Assembly (NCBI GenBank): GCA_964626385.1
Contig: CAZVEO010000023.1
Coordinates: 1-26,467 of the forward strand
Length of the DNA stretch: 26,467 nt
Reading direction: 5' to 3'
DNA from: Scybalousia_A sp964626385
GTDB taxonomy: Bacteria > Bacteroidota > Bacteroidia > Bacteroidales > P3
The notes under the pieces were generated by a model, which saw only the letters and a list, made by a program, of their open reading frames with translations, made no database searches and had not been told where the DNA came from. This document shows positions 16,899-24,146 of the stretch, in pieces (position 1 is the first letter of the stretch; each line of letters starts with the position of its first letter). A program made the translations under genes and the position numbers.

Positions 16899-16930
16899 TT
16901 TGGTCAGGTCAAAAAATCTTCGTAACTTTG
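16899..16930 (+). promoter_or_regulatory. Near-ideal Bacteroidota promoter inside the MITE-like element
   Basis: TTTG at 16899-16902 and TAACTTTG at 16923-16930 are separated by 20 bp, matching the TTTG-N19-21-TAnnTTTG consensus exactly. Transcription would start near 16937 and run toward the hairpin at 17000-17037. No convincing gene follows, so it may be the remnant of a transposase promoter or drive a small RNA. Confidence 0.65.
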
Positions 16931-16999
16931 TAAGAGAAAAAGATACCTACCTCAAAAATTCCATTTTTTATCCTTATAACTATCTGATAATCAACAATA

Positions 17000-17037
17000 A
17001 CGAATCTTCGTTTCGATTTCTCGAAACGAAGATTCGT
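17000..17037. repeat. Perfect 17-bp hairpin with TTTC loop inside the MITE-like element
   Basis: Arms 17000-17016 (aCGAATCTTCGTTTCGA) and 17021-17037 are exact complements around a 4-nt loop. A third partial copy of the arm (AAACGAAGATTCA) follows at 17045-17057, so the arm motif occurs three times in about 60 bp. It could be a structured RNA, a protein-binding palindrome or a remnant of inverted insertion. Confidence 0.7.
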
Positions 17038-17245
17038 CGAAATAAAACGAAGATTCATTTTTGCAAAATCCCGATTTCTAAAAATTTTTCTTCAAAAAAC
17101 CTCTAGAAAACGCTGATTTTCAAGAAAAATGCCCATTTTCGACCCTTCAAAAAAGGCTAACTCATTGATAATCAATAGTAGCATCCTTATTTTTGACTTT
17201 TAAGTGGGTATTTACGCGATTTCCTGAAAAAAGTTTTTTCATCAA

Positions 17246-17266
17246 TTTCTTACACCGAGTTAGCGT
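17246..17266 (-). repeat. Right terminal inverted repeat of the MITE-like element
   Basis: Exact complement of 16706-16726; followed immediately by the second copy of the TAACCACT target duplication (17267-17274). Confidence 0.92.
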
Positions 17267-17292
17267 TAACCACTCCTACTTCAATAGTATAA
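17267..17292 (+). pseudogene. nadK: Displaced original 3' end of nadK
   Basis: Joining the target site TAACCACT to the sequence after the right TIR in the nadK frame reads ACT CCT ACT TCA ATA GTA TAA (T-P-T-S-I-V-stop), with the stop at 17290-17292. This fits the expected short NadK tail and is now cut off from the gene by the 561-bp insertion. Confidence 0.75.
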
Positions 17293-17352
17293 AAACAATT
17301 ATACGAAAATAAAATCACCTTCTCCTCTAAAAAGAAAGAGAGATAAAATACA

Positions 17353-17403
17353 AATAGGCTATTATAGTTTTTTACAACTTATTATAGCCTATTATTTTAT
17401 TGC
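17353..17403 (-). terminator. Probable terminator after the exbB-exbD-tonB genes
   Basis: A 10-bp perfect stem (AATAGGCTAT at 17353-17362 with ATAGCCTATT at 17394-17403) around an A/T-rich loop lies 23 bp beyond the tonB stop codon. The U tract on the minus strand is weak, so confidence is moderate. The rest of the gene-free stretch 17293-17352 shows nothing recognisable. Confidence 0.55.
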
Positions 17404-17426
17404 TGTATACATTAGAAAATCTTATA

Positions 17427-18179
17427 TTAATAAACAAAATGATAGGTTATTGTTCCTCTTTGTTTTTCGGGAGCATCTTCTTTGGCGGAGAACTTCGCTT
17501 TTTTTGCTGCTTGTTCGCATTTTCTCCAAATATTACTATCCATTAAAGTTGTACCCTTGACTCCTGCTCGAGCGTTAATAACTTGTCCATCAGGGTTAAC
17601 CTCTATCATAACAACCACATTGCCTGTCTCTTTTTTGTTAGTTTCGGGTTTGGGAAGAAATTTTGCCGTCCTACCATTCAAAGAATAGCCATCACCCAAA
17701 GCATTTGCACCATTTCCACCGCCTCCTGTACCGTTTTCTCCTTGACCATATCCCGAGCCAGCCCCTTGTCCATTACCTTTTGCTCCTTTTTTGCCCGGAA
17801 ACATAGCATCGTTTTCCACAGTGGGAGTTTTTGGTTGTTTTTTATTTTGTGTTTTTGTAGTCTTACTTGTTATAGGAGAATCTTCTGTGTTTTGAGTTGC
17901 AATGTTATCAGCATCATCTGGAGAAAGGTTAGATTGTCTTTCTTGTGCAATATCTCCTCCCATAGCCCCCATAACAGCATCTCCCATATCGGTCAAATCT
18001 CCTGCACTAATCTCTACACCTTGTTCTGCAGGCGGTGGGTCTTGATAAGGTAGTCCAAGAAAAGACAGCAACACAAAAACAAGCAAATAAAACAGCAGTG
18101 TTATTGCTCCGCTAATCAACCTCCGTTTTTGGTCTTTACGTTTGTTTTCAGAATTTATATCTTTATCCCCTGCGTACAT
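17427..18179 (-). CDS. tonB: TonB-family energy transducer
   Basis: This 250-residue protein has a short basic cytosolic start, one membrane helix (about 22-43), a Pro-containing QDPPPAEQG stretch, a low-complexity Gly/Asn-rich linker (about 128-165) and a C-terminal TonB-like domain (about 180-250: VVVMIEVNPDGQVINARAGVKGTTL ... FSAKEDAPEKQRGTITYHFVY). TonB carries proton-motive energy from ExbB/ExbD across the periplasm to outer-membrane transporters such as SusC-type receptors. It follows exbD by 7 bp and exbB is upstream, so the three form a complete energy-coupling set. The classical Pro-Glu/Pro-Lys region is reduced. A TolA-like role in envelope integrity is an alternative. Confidence 0.85.
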   Translation of the reverse strand: MYAGDKDINSENKRKDQKRRLISGAITLLFYLLVFVLLSFLGLPYQDPPPAEQGVEISAGDLTDMGDAVMGAMGGDIAQERQSNLSPDDADNIATQNTEDSPITSKTTKTQNKKQPKTPTVENDAMFPGKKGAKGNGQGAGSGYGQGENGTGGGGNGANALGDGYSLNGRTAKFLPKPETNKKETGNVVVMIEVNPDGQVINARAGVKGTTLMDSNIWRKCEQAAKKAKFSAKEDAPEKQRGTITYHFVY

Positions 18180-18186
18180 AACTTAT

Positions 18187-18603
18187 TTATTGCTTAGGAC
18201 TTTCTGTAGCAAGTATTACTTTGTGTTTGCTATTATGCCTCTGATTTATATGATTTACAGCATCTATAACATAAACAATACTCTGTACTTGCACTGTTTT
18301 ATCCGAATGTAATTTTACAGTTCCTTCGGAGGTATTGGACAACAATCCCTCCAAAAAAGGCTCTAATTCCTCCAATGTTTTTGGTAAATTCTCCACATAA
18401 AAATTCTCTTGTGCGTCTATGGAAACAGTAACGTTTTGTTTTGCCATAGTTTGCCCTGAGGAACTTTTAGGAAGAAGCATTTTTATTGCATTAGGACTTA
18501 TCAGTGTTGAGGTTAGCATAAAAAATATAAGTAACAAAAACACCAAATCCGACATTGAAGAAGAATTAAAAGCAGGACTAATTTTATTTCTACTTTCTAA
18601 CAT
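18187..18603 (-). CDS. exbD: ExbD/TolR-family biopolymer transport protein
   Basis: This 138-residue protein has a short cytosolic N-terminus, a single membrane helix (about 18-38) with the conserved Asp19 at its start (SSMSDLVFLLLIFFML), and a periplasmic ExbD/TolR domain (VTVSIDAQENFYVENLPKTLEEL ... VKLHSDKTVQVQSIVYVIDAVN). The aspartate corresponds to the proton-carrying residue of ExbD/TolR. It lies 10 bp after exbB and 7 bp before tonB. Length matches the family. Confidence 0.93.
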   Translation of the reverse strand: MLESRNKISPAFNSSSMSDLVFLLLIFFMLTSTLISPNAIKMLLPKSSSGQTMAKQNVTVSIDAQENFYVENLPKTLEELEPFLEGLLSNTSEGTVKLHSDKTVQVQSIVYVIDAVNHINQRHNSKHKVILATESPKQ

Positions 18604-18613
18604 AATCTTTTAT

Positions 18614-19294
18614 TTAAGCCGGTTCGTGCAACAAGTCCATAAATTCCATAGTACGAGACTCCAAAATGAGTACCATTTTATTTATTCTTCCTACTATAAT
18701 ACTATAAAGAAATGAGGCAATAAGTCCTACTATCAAACCTCCCACAGTGGTTACCATAGCCTCATAAATACCACCCGAAAGTAATTGTATATCTATGTTG
18801 TTACCCGCATTTGCCATATCAAAAAAGGCTTTAATCATACCCGTAACCGTACCAAGAAAACCTATGGAAGGAGCCAAATTGGAGATGGTCGCAAGCATAG
18901 AAACACCACTTTCCATTTTGGATATTTCCATTTTTCCTACGTTTTCTACGGCTTGATTAATATCATTCAAAGGTCTCCCCAATCGTGTCAAGCCCTTGCC
19001 TATCATTCTGCCTATAGGAGAGTTATTGGCTTCACAAATGTTTTTTGCTCCTTGCAAATCACTATTGTGAATACAATCTTTTACCCTATTCATAAAAACA
19101 GTGGTGTCTTGCTTTAAGGCTTTGTTTATTGCTATGTATCTTTCAACAAAAACATAGACAACAAGTAAGCCCAACAAAGCAAGTACTATCATAATCCAAC
19201 CGCCTTTGGTGGCAAGTTCCAAAATATTTAAAGTTTTTGTAGTGGATACCACCTCTGTTGTATTTGTAACTGTCTGCAAAAAAATATTATACAT
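18614..19294 (-). CDS. exbB: ExbB/TolQ/MotA-family proton channel protein
   Basis: This 226-residue protein has three membrane helices: one near residues 33-53 (GGWIMIVLALLGLLVVYVFVERYIA) and two flanking the conserved LSNLAPSIGFLGTVTGMIKAF and GGIYEAMVTTVGGLIVGLIASFLYSIIVGRI segments (about 133-155 and 168-195). It forms the pentameric proton channel with ExbD, energising the TonB-like protein encoded downstream. It starts 59 bp after frr on the same strand, so it may share the frr promoter. Confidence 0.93.
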   Translation of the reverse strand: MYNIFLQTVTNTTEVVSTTKTLNILELATKGGWIMIVLALLGLLVVYVFVERYIAINKALKQDTTVFMNRVKDCIHNSDLQGAKNICEANNSPIGRMIGKGLTRLGRPLNDINQAVENVGKMEISKMESGVSMLATISNLAPSIGFLGTVTGMIKAFFDMANAGNNIDIQLLSGGIYEAMVTTVGGLIVGLIASFLYSIIVGRINKMVLILESRTMEFMDLLHEPA

Positions 19295-19353
19295 AAGATT
19301 TACTTGTAATTTTTATTCTTTTCTTAACCCCTTTACTCAAAAGCAAAAACACG

Positions 19354-19926
19354 CTAAACCGTCATTACTTCTTTTTCTTTTATGACAATTATTTCGTCTA
19401 TTTTTTTGATAAATTTATCTGTCAAATCTTGTACTTCTTTCTCTGCTTGTTTGATATCGTCTTCTGTTGCAGGAGTCTCCTTATTGTCTTTTGTCTTTTT
19501 TATTTTATCTATATAGGTACGTCTTATGTTCCTAATGGATACTTTGTTTTCCTCTGCTTGACCTTTAACGTTTTTCATTATTTCCTTACGTCTTTCTTCT
19601 GTCAAAGGAGGCAAAGTGATTCTCAATAAATCAGCCTCAACCTTTGGAGTAAAACCAAGATTAGCATCTATTATGGCTTTATTGATAGGATTTATAGCAG
19701 ATTTGTCCCAAGGTTGTATGGTTATTTGATTGGAAGCCGGAGTACTTATATTACCTACTTGTTCTATAGGAGTAAGAGTCCCATAGTAATCCACTTTAAC
19801 ACCTTCCAACATTTGAGCAGAAGCCTTTCCTGCTCTAAGTTTTTTTATATCTTTTTCAAAAAAATCAACAGTTTTAACCATAGAAGCAGAAGCCTCTTCA
19901 AGTAAATTTTTTATCTGCGCTGTCAT
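19354..19926 (-). CDS. frr: Ribosome recycling factor
   Basis: This 190-residue protein aligns with RRF along its length: MVKTVDFFEKDIKKLRAGKASAQML near the start, YYGTLTPIEQVGNIS, the ITIQPWDKSAINPINKAI block, LRITLPPLTEERRKEIMKNVK and RNIRRTYIDKIKK. RRF, with EF-G, splits post-termination ribosomes. Length is near the usual 185. It is the first gene of a minus-strand run continuing with exbB. pyrH, often the upstream neighbour, is absent; the upstream gene is divergent. Confidence 0.96.
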   Translation of the reverse strand: MTAQIKNLLEEASASMVKTVDFFEKDIKKLRAGKASAQMLEGVKVDYYGTLTPIEQVGNISTPASNQITIQPWDKSAINPINKAIIDANLGFTPKVEADLLRITLPPLTEERRKEIMKNVKGQAEENKVSIRNIRRTYIDKIKKTKDNKETPATEDDIKQAEKEVQDLTDKFIKKIDEIIVIKEKEVMTV

Positions 19927-19974
19927 AATTCTATTTTTGTTTTTATATTTACTCTACTTTTTAATTATCTTTTG

Positions 19975-19982
19975 CAAAGATA
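19975..19982 (-). promoter_or_regulatory. frr: -7 promoter box for frr
   Basis: On the minus strand the bases read TATCTTTGCA (exact TAnnTTTG plus CA), 49 bp before the frr ATG. No clear -33 box. Confidence 0.6.
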
Positions 19983-20105
19983 TATATTTTTTTTCATATC
20001 ATACCCCATTTTTTACAAACTTGTGTTCTTATAATGTTAAGAAGACAATTAAAGTAACATTTTTTGTCTTTTTACGTTTATATACAAATATTATGTTTGT
20101 TCCTT

Positions 20106-20693
20106 ATGAAAAAGATAAAAATGACAATAAAGGACTTGAGGGTGTCAAGAATAGATTTTTTTTATGACTTACTTCTTGTAGATGAGGAAAATATTCATGC
20201 TATAAGTATATCCATAGGCAAACATGAGGCTGAAAATATGGCTGTTTTTATGGATAAACTCTCGGCTCCACGACCCTTGACATATGATAGTTTTTGCAGT
20301 GTGTTACAGTTCTATCATATTACTTTACAGGAGGTTGTTATCAATAAGTTTTTAGATGGTAATTATTATGCTGTATGTGTATTTAGTAACCAAAACGGAG
20401 AGAAAAAAGAATTTGATATAAGACCTTCTGATGCTCTCAATTTAGCACTTAGATATGATTGTCCTATATATGTTTTGGAAAATGTAATAAGAGAAGCCGG
20501 TTTTAATGCTCAAACTTATTTTGAAGAAAAGAGAAGAGAACAAATTGAAAAAGAAATGTCAACTTTGGAAAATATGTCTGAATTTGGTCTTAATATGCTC
20601 AAAGATTTGCTTAATGATGCCATAGAAAACGAGGACTACAAACGGGCTTCAATGCTTAGAGATACAATAAGACGATTGGAAAAAGGAATGTAA
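20106..20693 (+). CDS. Bifunctional nuclease (BFN) domain protein with a UvrB/UvrC-like motif
   Basis: From the ATG at 20106 the protein has 195 residues. The frame also permits a TTG at 20064, but that adds a hydrophobic stretch not seen in the family, and Met at 20121 is a third option. Residues about 5-130 form the BFN/DUF151 domain (ISIGKHEAENMAVFM, PRPLTYDSF, FDIRPSDALNLALRYDCPIYV). The tail (about 155-190, LKDLLNDAIENEDYKRASMLRDTIRRLEKG) is a UVR motif helix pair. This domain pair is common in Bacteroidota; the biochemical role is poorly defined. licD follows after 12 bp. Confidence 0.88.
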   Translation: MKKIKMTIKDLRVSRIDFFYDLLLVDEENIHAISISIGKHEAENMAVFMDKLSAPRPLTYDSFCSVLQFYHITLQEVVINKFLDGNYYAVCVFSNQNGEKKEFDIRPSDALNLALRYDCPIYVLENVIREAGFNAQTYFEEKRREQIEKEMSTLENMSEFGLNMLKDLLNDAIENEDYKRASMLRDTIRRLEKGM

Positions 20694-20705
20694 AAAAGGC
20701 TACGA

Positions 20706-21509
20706 ATGACCACAAAAAAAAATACCATTGACGTTAGAGAGTTAAAACTTTTGCAAATAAAAATATTGGATAAGGTTTGTGAGTTTTGCAAACAAAATAG
20801 TATTCGTGTTTCTTTGGCTTATGGTACATTGTTGGGAGCCGTGAGACATAAGGGCTACATACCATGGGACGATGATATTGATATAATGATGCCCTATGAG
20901 GATTACAAAAGATTTTTAAGCAGATTTCCCTTGTATGATAAGAACCTGAGTGTGCAATATATGGGTAACGATGAAACATATAGATTTACCTTTGCAAAAG
21001 TTTATGATAATCGGACGGTATTAGAAGAAAAAACCATAAGGACGGGAATATACATTGATATTTATCCCATTATAGGTTTTCCTAAAAAAGAAGAATTTGA
21101 GCTGTTTGTAGAGGAGTTTCGGTCCTTATATCGTCCTTTAAAAAAAATGACTTTTAGATATAATCTTAATGTGTTTCAACGTCTTTTGATTAAAATCAAA
21201 CAAATATATCGGCCATCGCGTGAGCAGATAGTGTCAAGTATAGAAAACATATACGAGCGTTATCCTTTTGATACAGCGGAAAATGGTGGAGTTATTCCTT
21301 ATTATTTTACATACAAAAGATATTTGAGTGCTGATATTTTCAGAGATTTCACTACCCTAACCTTTGAAAGCAAAGAATATCCTGTAATAAAAGATTATGA
21401 TACTTACTTAAAAGCAACGTATGGAGATTACATGACCTTGCCTCCAAAGGAGAAACAAGTATCAAAACATATTTTTAAAGCATATTGGAAAACCTCCAAA
21501 AATATATAA
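20706..21509 (+). CDS. LicD-family phosphotransferase
   Basis: This 267-residue protein has the LicD/FKTN nucleotidyltransferase-fold core: LAYGTLLGAVRHKGYIPWDDDIDIMM (about 38-62), with the metal-binding DDDID at 55-59, then MPYEDYKRFL and the FAKVYDNRTVLEE and IYIDIYPIIG blocks. LicD proteins transfer phosphocholine or related phospho-groups to surface glycans. No choline uptake or cytidylyltransferase genes (licA-C) are nearby, so the donor is unknown and a different phospho-substituent is possible. It lies 12 bp after the BFN gene and 5 bp before the LolA-like gene. Confidence 0.9.
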   Translation: MTTKKNTIDVRELKLLQIKILDKVCEFCKQNSIRVSLAYGTLLGAVRHKGYIPWDDDIDIMMPYEDYKRFLSRFPLYDKNLSVQYMGNDETYRFTFAKVYDNRTVLEEKTIRTGIYIDIYPIIGFPKKEEFELFVEEFRSLYRPLKKMTFRYNLNVFQRLLIKIKQIYRPSREQIVSSIENIYERYPFDTAENGGVIPYYFTYKRYLSADIFRDFTTLTFESKEYPVIKDYDTYLKATYGDYMTLPPKEKQVSKHIFKAYWKTSKNI

Positions 21510-21514
21510 AAGCC

Positions 21515-22177
21515 ATGAGAAAGATTTTTGTTTTATTTACAATATTAGTGCTGTCTGTTTTTTGCCTTATTGCGCAAACAGAAAAGAAAAACGGAGTTGT
21601 TATAGACCACGGGGCCCAAAAAATAATAGATGCTTTGACAAAGAAATTACAAAACGATATTCCTTTAAGTTTTGAGGTAACCTACAATATATCAGAGAAT
21701 AACACTATTATAGAAAAAGGTAAAGGCAATTTTCTTTCCTCTGGTAGCAAATATAGAGTACTTTCAGATAATTTTGATGATTATTGCAATGGTTCTACTC
21801 TTTGGCACTATGATAAAAAAAATAATGAAGTAGAAATTTCCGATATAGAGGACGGTAATTCTATGTTTAACTTTGTCAGAATAATCAATATATATGCAAA
21901 ATCTTATAGACCCAAACTTATAAGAAAAGATTATCTTAACAAAACGCAAGTAAACATCATAGACCTTACTCCCAACAATCGTAGCGCTATTACGAAGGTA
22001 AGACTTTGGATTGCAATAAATAATAATACTCTTATGCAAATGCAGGTCAATATCAATGACGGCACCAAAAATACTTATACTTTTTCCAACTATAAGAGCA
22101 AAGTTCCCACACAGCAAAGCGACTTTGTTTTTCCCAAATCCAAACACCCTCAAGCCAAAGAAATAGACCTAAGGTAG
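21515..22177 (+). CDS. LolA-like periplasmic lipoprotein carrier
   Basis: The start at 21515 (MRKIFVLFTILVLSVFCLIAQ) gives a clean signal peptide and 220 residues. The open frame extends back to 21485, but that would overlap licD and bury the signal peptide. The mature part has the LolA layout: an initial helix (AQKIIDALTKKLQ), then beta strands with FEVTYNISENNTIIEKGKGNF, the YCNGSTLWHYDKKNNEVEIS hairpin, and a final FSNYKSKVPTQQSDFVFP strand-loop. Proteins of this fold carry outer-membrane lipoproteins across the periplasm. ftsK, a common neighbour in Bacteroidota, is not present. Confidence 0.85.
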   Translation: MRKIFVLFTILVLSVFCLIAQTEKKNGVVIDHGAQKIIDALTKKLQNDIPLSFEVTYNISENNTIIEKGKGNFLSSGSKYRVLSDNFDDYCNGSTLWHYDKKNNEVEISDIEDGNSMFNFVRIINIYAKSYRPKLIRKDYLNKTQVNIIDLTPNNRSAITKVRLWIAINNNTLMQMQVNINDGTKNTYTFSNYKSKVPTQQSDFVFPKSKHPQAKEIDLR

Positions 22178-22185
22178 TTTTTTAT

Positions 22186-22193
22186 TATCTTTG
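22186..22193 (+). promoter_or_regulatory. ispH: -7 promoter box upstream of ispH
   Basis: TATCTTTG matches TAnnTTTG and lies 27 bp before the ispH ATG in the 42-bp gap after the LolA-like gene, so ispH-recF may have their own promoter. No clear -33 box. Confidence 0.5.
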
Positions 22194-22219
22194 TAAAACA
22201 AAAAAGAGTAAAAAAAACT

Positions 22220-23086
22220 ATGCAAATAAGTATAGATAAGCAAGCGGGGTTTTGTTTTGGAGTTGTCAGTGCAATAGATACTTTAGAAAAAGAGTTGAAA
22301 AAAAACTCGGACTTCTATTGTTTGGGAGATATAGTGCATAACAATAAAGAGGTAGAGCGATTGAAAAAACTCGGACTCAAAACCATAGATAAACAACAAT
22401 TCTATGCTTTGAGGAATTCTCGGGTTATGATAAGAGCGCATGGCGAACCACCTTTTACATACTTAATGGCAAAGAAAAATAATATAGAAATTATTGATGC
22501 AACTTGTCCAATGGTGCTTAAATTGCAAAAAGATGTATATAAAGGTTACCAAGAAATGAAAAAAATAAATGGACAAGTGGTAATCTATGGCAAAAAAGGG
22601 CATGCTGAGGTTGTGGGATTGGTGGGGCAAACTAACGATGAGGCAATAGTCATCTCCAACGAGCAAGACCTTGACAAAATAGATTTCACCCAACCTTTGC
22701 ATATATATTCTCAAACAACAAAAAACAGAGATGATTATCAAAAAATCATTGCTCTCATAGAACAAAAACACCAAACGAAAGAAATTTTTGTTACTGACAG
22801 TATATGCAAAAAAGTTTCTCTTAGAGCTAAAAACATAGGTACTTTTGCTAAAAGTGTAGATTGTGTTTTGTTTGTTTCTGGCAGAAATTCCTCCAATGGT
22901 AATTATCTTTATAATCTTTGCCTTAAAGAGAATGAAAATACTTTTTTTATATCGGAAAAAGAGGACATAGATTTGGAAAAAATCAAAAAATTTGAACATA
23001 TAGGCATAAGCGGAGCGACCTCTACTCCAATGTGGTTGATGAAAGAAGTGGAAGATTATGTATATAGAGAATTTGCAAATAAATAA
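22220..23086 (+). CDS. ispH: 4-hydroxy-3-methylbut-2-enyl diphosphate reductase
   Basis: This 288-residue IspH/LytB catalyses the last step of the MEP isoprenoid pathway, giving IPP and DMAPP with a [4Fe-4S] cluster. The three cluster cysteines are Cys12 (AGFCFGV), Cys96 (DATCPMV) and Cys196 (DSICKKV). His74 (IRAHGEPP) and the His128/Glu130 pair (KGHAEVVG) match the conserved substrate-binding and proton-donor residues. The C-terminal GISGATSTPMWLMKEV is typical. Its last 29 bp overlap recF in another frame. It supplies isoprenoid precursor for the polyprenyl chain used by MenA nearby. Confidence 0.97.
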   Translation: MQISIDKQAGFCFGVVSAIDTLEKELKKNSDFYCLGDIVHNNKEVERLKKLGLKTIDKQQFYALRNSRVMIRAHGEPPFTYLMAKKNNIEIIDATCPMVLKLQKDVYKGYQEMKKINGQVVIYGKKGHAEVVGLVGQTNDEAIVISNEQDLDKIDFTQPLHIYSQTTKNRDDYQKIIALIEQKHQTKEIFVTDSICKKVSLRAKNIGTFAKSVDCVLFVSGRNSSNGNYLYNLCLKENENTFFISEKEDIDLEKIKKFEHIGISGATSTPMWLMKEVEDYVYREFANK

Positions 23087-24134
23087 TTTTAAGAATTTTG
23101 ATTTTTTTGAACAAGAGTTTTCCACTATCAATTGCATAGTTGGAAATAACGGCGTAGGTAAAACAAATGTACTTGATGCTATTTATTATTTGTCCTTTTG
23201 CAGAAGTTTTCATTCCAACAATGATGTAAATACAATAAAATACGGTAAAGATTTTTTTGCTTTGCACGGCTTGTATAAGAATGATAATGGAGAAGAGTTT
23301 AAATTTTCCTGCTCGCAAAAAAAAGGCGAGAAAAAGAAATTTCTCCACGACAAACAACCTTACAAAAAACTCTCCGAACATTTGGGCAAAATTCCTTGTG
23401 TAATACTTTCTCCATACGATAATGTATATGTGAATGGAGAGTCCTCTTATAGAAGGACTTTTATGGATATGATTATTTCTCAAACCGATGTTGTTTATTT
23501 GAATGCACTTATTGACTACAAAAAGTGTTTAGAACAAAAAAATCGTCTTCTAAAATTTATGCAAGAGTCTCATTATTTTGATGCTTTACAATTGGATATA
23601 TGGAATGAACGGTTAGACAAATTTGCCCAAATAATACAAGAAAAAAGAAAGGAGTTTTTTGAAAGTTTTCAGCAATATTTTGACTTTTTCTATTCTTACG
23701 TGTCCGACAGCAAAGAAAATCCAAGCGTAGAATATCGTACATATCAAGGCTCTTTGTTGGAAAAAATGCATAGCGAATACGAAAAAGAAAAGGTTCTTGG
23801 TTATACCATTTCAGGCATACATAGAGATGATATATTGTTAAAACTCAATTCTCATAGTGTGCAGTCCATTGGCTCGCAAGGACAACAAAAAACTTTTACT
23901 TTGGCAATGAAGTTAGCTCAATACAAATTTCTTTGCGTAAAAAAAAGTGTTACTCCCATACTTCTTTTGGATGATGTATTTGATAAATTTGATGCACAAA
24001 GAGTGGAAAAAATATTGCATCTTGTTGCACAAGAAAACTTTGGGCAAATATTTATTACCGATACTCAAATAGACAGATTGCAAAAACTAATACCCTCTTC
24101 TCACAAAGAAGATACAACAATAATAAACCTTTAA
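23058..24134 (+). CDS. recF: RecF, DNA replication and repair ATPase
   Basis: This 358-residue SMC-like ATPase starts MYIENLQINNFKNF, the expected RecF N-terminus, which supports the ATG at 23058 inside ispH. Walker A is GNNGVGKT (29-36). The ABC signature lies in SIGSQGQQKTFTLAMKLAQ and Walker B in ILLLDDVFDKFD, both in the last quarter. RecF binds gapped DNA and helps load RecA with RecO and RecR. It is convergent with menA, 12 bp apart, with no obvious terminator between them. dnaA/dnaN are not nearby, as is often the case in Bacteroidota. Confidence 0.96.
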   Translation: MYIENLQINNFKNFDFFEQEFSTINCIVGNNGVGKTNVLDAIYYLSFCRSFHSNNDVNTIKYGKDFFALHGLYKNDNGEEFKFSCSQKKGEKKKFLHDKQPYKKLSEHLGKIPCVILSPYDNVYVNGESSYRRTFMDMIISQTDVVYLNALIDYKKCLEQKNRLLKFMQESHYFDALQLDIWNERLDKFAQIIQEKRKEFFESFQQYFDFFYSYVSDSKENPSVEYRTYQGSLLEKMHSEYEKEKVLGYTISGIHRDDILLKLNSHSVQSIGSQGQQKTFTLAMKLAQYKFLCVKKSVTPILLLDDVFDKFDAQRVEKILHLVAQENFGQIFITDTQIDRLQKLIPSSHKEDTTIINL

Positions 24135-24146
24135 CCCACATTGCTT

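Larger units (their letters stand above)
16706..17266. mobile_element. 561-bp miniature transposable element (MITE-like) with perfect TIRs and 8-bp TSD
   Basis: The element is bounded by perfect 21-bp terminal inverted repeats (16706-16726 and 17246-17266, outer bases ACGCTAACTCGG). Directly outside them is a perfect 8-bp direct repeat TAACCACT (16698-16705 and 17267-17274). This is the signature of transposase-mediated insertion. The interior has no reading frame resembling a transposase, so movement would depend on an enzyme from elsewhere. It contains palindromic repeat modules (cluster A), an outward-reading Bacteroidota promoter at 16899-16930, a 17-bp hairpin at 17000-17037 and a second small palindrome TGAAAAAAGTTTTTTCA at 17225-17241. 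The parent IS family was not recognised; an 8-bp duplication is shared by several families. The insertion disrupts only the 3' end of nadK. Confidence 0.88.

Noticed and set aside
16888..17106. 72-codon plus-strand frame inside the MITE-like element
   Set aside because: Its start lies upstream of the promoter found there, it crosses the hairpin, and the product has no recognisable features; non-coding content is more likely.
19937..20167. 76-codon plus-strand frame before the BFN-domain gene
   Set aside because: It overlaps the start of a well-supported gene in another frame and lies in A/T-rich leader sequence.
21485..21514. N-terminal extension of the LolA-like protein
   Set aside because: It overlaps licD and would move the signal peptide inward; ATG at 21515 is preferred.
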